NCBI GenBank assembly: GCA_013361015.1
Contig: JABWAN010000494.1
Coordinates: 1-5,082 of the forward strand
DNA from: Candidatus Zhuqueibacterota bacterium
GTDB taxonomy: Bacteria; Zhuqueibacterota; Zhuqueibacteria; Zhuqueibacterales; Zhuqueibacteraceae
Direction of reading: 5' to 3'
Length of the DNA stretch: 5,082 nucleotides
The first letter of the stretch is position 1. Every line of letters starts with the position of its first letter. A program made the position numbers and the translations under genes. This document shows positions 4,489-5,082 of this stretch, piece by piece. The notes below the pieces were generated by a model. That model saw nothing but the letters and a program-made list of their open reading frames with translations. It was not told where the DNA came from and did not search any database.

Positions 4489-5082
4489 GGGGTATCCTCC
4501 GTGAATATGGGTGTTGGGTATTTTTCTAATAAATCCGCTCTGCGCTCGCGCGTGCGCTGCTGCGCAATTTCCTTCCGCCATGCCGCAATCTTCGCGTGAT
4601 GCCCCGAGAGCAGCACCTCGGGCACGCGATGACCGCGAAACTCTTCGGGGCGCGTGTAATGCGGGTGGTCGAGACTGTTGCTCTGAAACGAATCGCCGTA
4701 CGCGGAATCGAGGTCGCCGAGCACGCCGGGCAGCAAGCGAATCACGGCATCCATTACAATCATCGCCGGTAACTCGCCGCCGGTGACGACATAATCTCCA
4801 ATTGAAATTTCTTCAGTGACCAAAAGCTCGCGGACGCGTTCATCTACGCCTTTGTAGTGGCCGCAAATGATAATCATAGCATCTTCTTTTGCCAGAACAT
4901 TCGCCATGTTCTGGCTGAACGCTGCGCCCTGCGGCGACATCAATACAACTTTGGCAGATTCGAGTTGATATGTTTTCTGTATGTGCTCAACGCAGGCGAA
5001 TATCGGTTCCGGTTTTAAGATCATCCCCGGGCCGCCGCCATAGGGGTAATCGTCGATCGAGCGATGTTTGTCCGTCGTAAAA
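4485..5082 (-). CDS. trmD: tRNA (guanine-N1)-methyltransferase TrmD, 5' end beyond window
   Basis: The frame is open through the right edge: the codons upstream of the internal ATG at 5024 read RSIDDYPYGGGPGM, the conserved TrmD block, so that ATG is not the start. About 198 C-terminal residues are present of a family length near 240; the first ~40 are missing. Signature segments in order are YGGGPGMILKPEPIF, ICGHYKGVDERV (the knotted SAM-binding region), EISIGDYVVTGGELPA, and PHYTRPEEFRG followed by VPEVLLSGHHAKIAAWR, with a terminal TRERRADLLEKYP. TrmD methylates N1 of G37 next to the anticodon of tRNAs reading CNN codons, preventing +1 frameshifting; it is a cytoplasmic, SAM-dependent SPOUT-fold dimer and usually essential. 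The TGA stop overlaps the rplS start by four bases. Confidence 0.97.
   Translation of the reverse strand, partial: FTTDKHRSIDDYPYGGGPGMILKPEPIFACVEHIQKTYQLESAKVVLMSPQGAAFSQNMANVLAKEDAMIIICGHYKGVDERVRELLVTEEISIGDYVVTGGELPAMIVMDAVIRLLPGVLGDLDSAYGDSFQSNSLDHPHYTRPEEFRGHRVPEVLLSGHHAKIAAWRKEIAQQRTRERRADLLEKYPTPIFTEDTP
4496..4500 (-). promoter_or_regulatory. rplS ribosome-binding site inside trmD
   Basis: GGAGG on the minus strand lies 7 nt before the rplS ATG and within the trmD codons for Thr-Glu-Asp near its C-terminus. It fixes the L19 start at 4488 and, with the ATGA overlap, supports translational coupling. Confidence 0.85.

Noticed and set aside
4489..4581. N-terminal extension of L19 to an upstream ATG at 4581
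   Set aside because: The extra 31 residues are absent from L19 proteins and overlap trmD codons in another frame, and the GGAGG at 4496-4500 points to the ATG at 4488.
1..5082. Novel defence or mobile system
   Set aside because: There is no transposase, integrase, toxin-antitoxin pair, nuclease-helicase cluster or terminal repeat. The gene content is housekeeping plus generic regulatory, membrane and secreted proteins.

Overview
The window is a compact bacterial chromosomal segment of roughly balanced base composition, about 50% GC by eye. It has two convergent gene blocks. The phylum cannot be fixed from sequence alone. The mix of an extracellular metzincin, a zinc-ribbon/Yip1 membrane protein, a lone receiver protein and a YggX homologue next to a trmD-rplS pair would suit an environmental lineage such as the FCB group or a KSB1-like candidate phylum. 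This is a low-confidence inference.

Left block, plus strand (1-1130): the 3' part of a secreted-type metzincin metallopeptidase, pappalysin/M43-like, with a zinc site, a Met-turn and a short beta-helix-like C-terminus. A small signal-peptide protein with HEAT-like helical character follows 51 nt later. A strong 13-bp hairpin sits between this block and the convergent minus-strand genes.

Middle, minus strand (1292-2448): yggX (Fe(II)-trafficking/oxidative damage protection) lies downstream of a sugar phosphate isomerase/epimerase-type TIM-barrel protein. The gap is 74 nt, so co-transcription is possible.

Right, minus strand (2615-3832): a single-domain CheY-like response regulator lies 27 nt upstream of a zinc-ribbon plus Yip1-type four-helix membrane protein. 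This is a probable two-gene unit. No kinase or DNA-binding output domain is visible.

Far right, minus strand (4147-5082): trmD (its 5' end lies beyond the window) overlaps rplS by four bases (ATGA). This is the end of the classical rpsP-rimM-trmD-rplS translation operon. A bulged hairpin with a following T-rich run about 110 nt after rplS is a good candidate terminator. The 314-nt gap 3833-4146 holds this terminator, a few small inverted and direct repeats and the leader of the response regulator gene, and no convincing gene.

I see no mobile element, CRISPR array, tRNA or rRNA, and no convincing undescribed multi-gene system. The findings are modest: non-coding structures, an unusual zinc-site residue, and two small gene pairings of unknown function.
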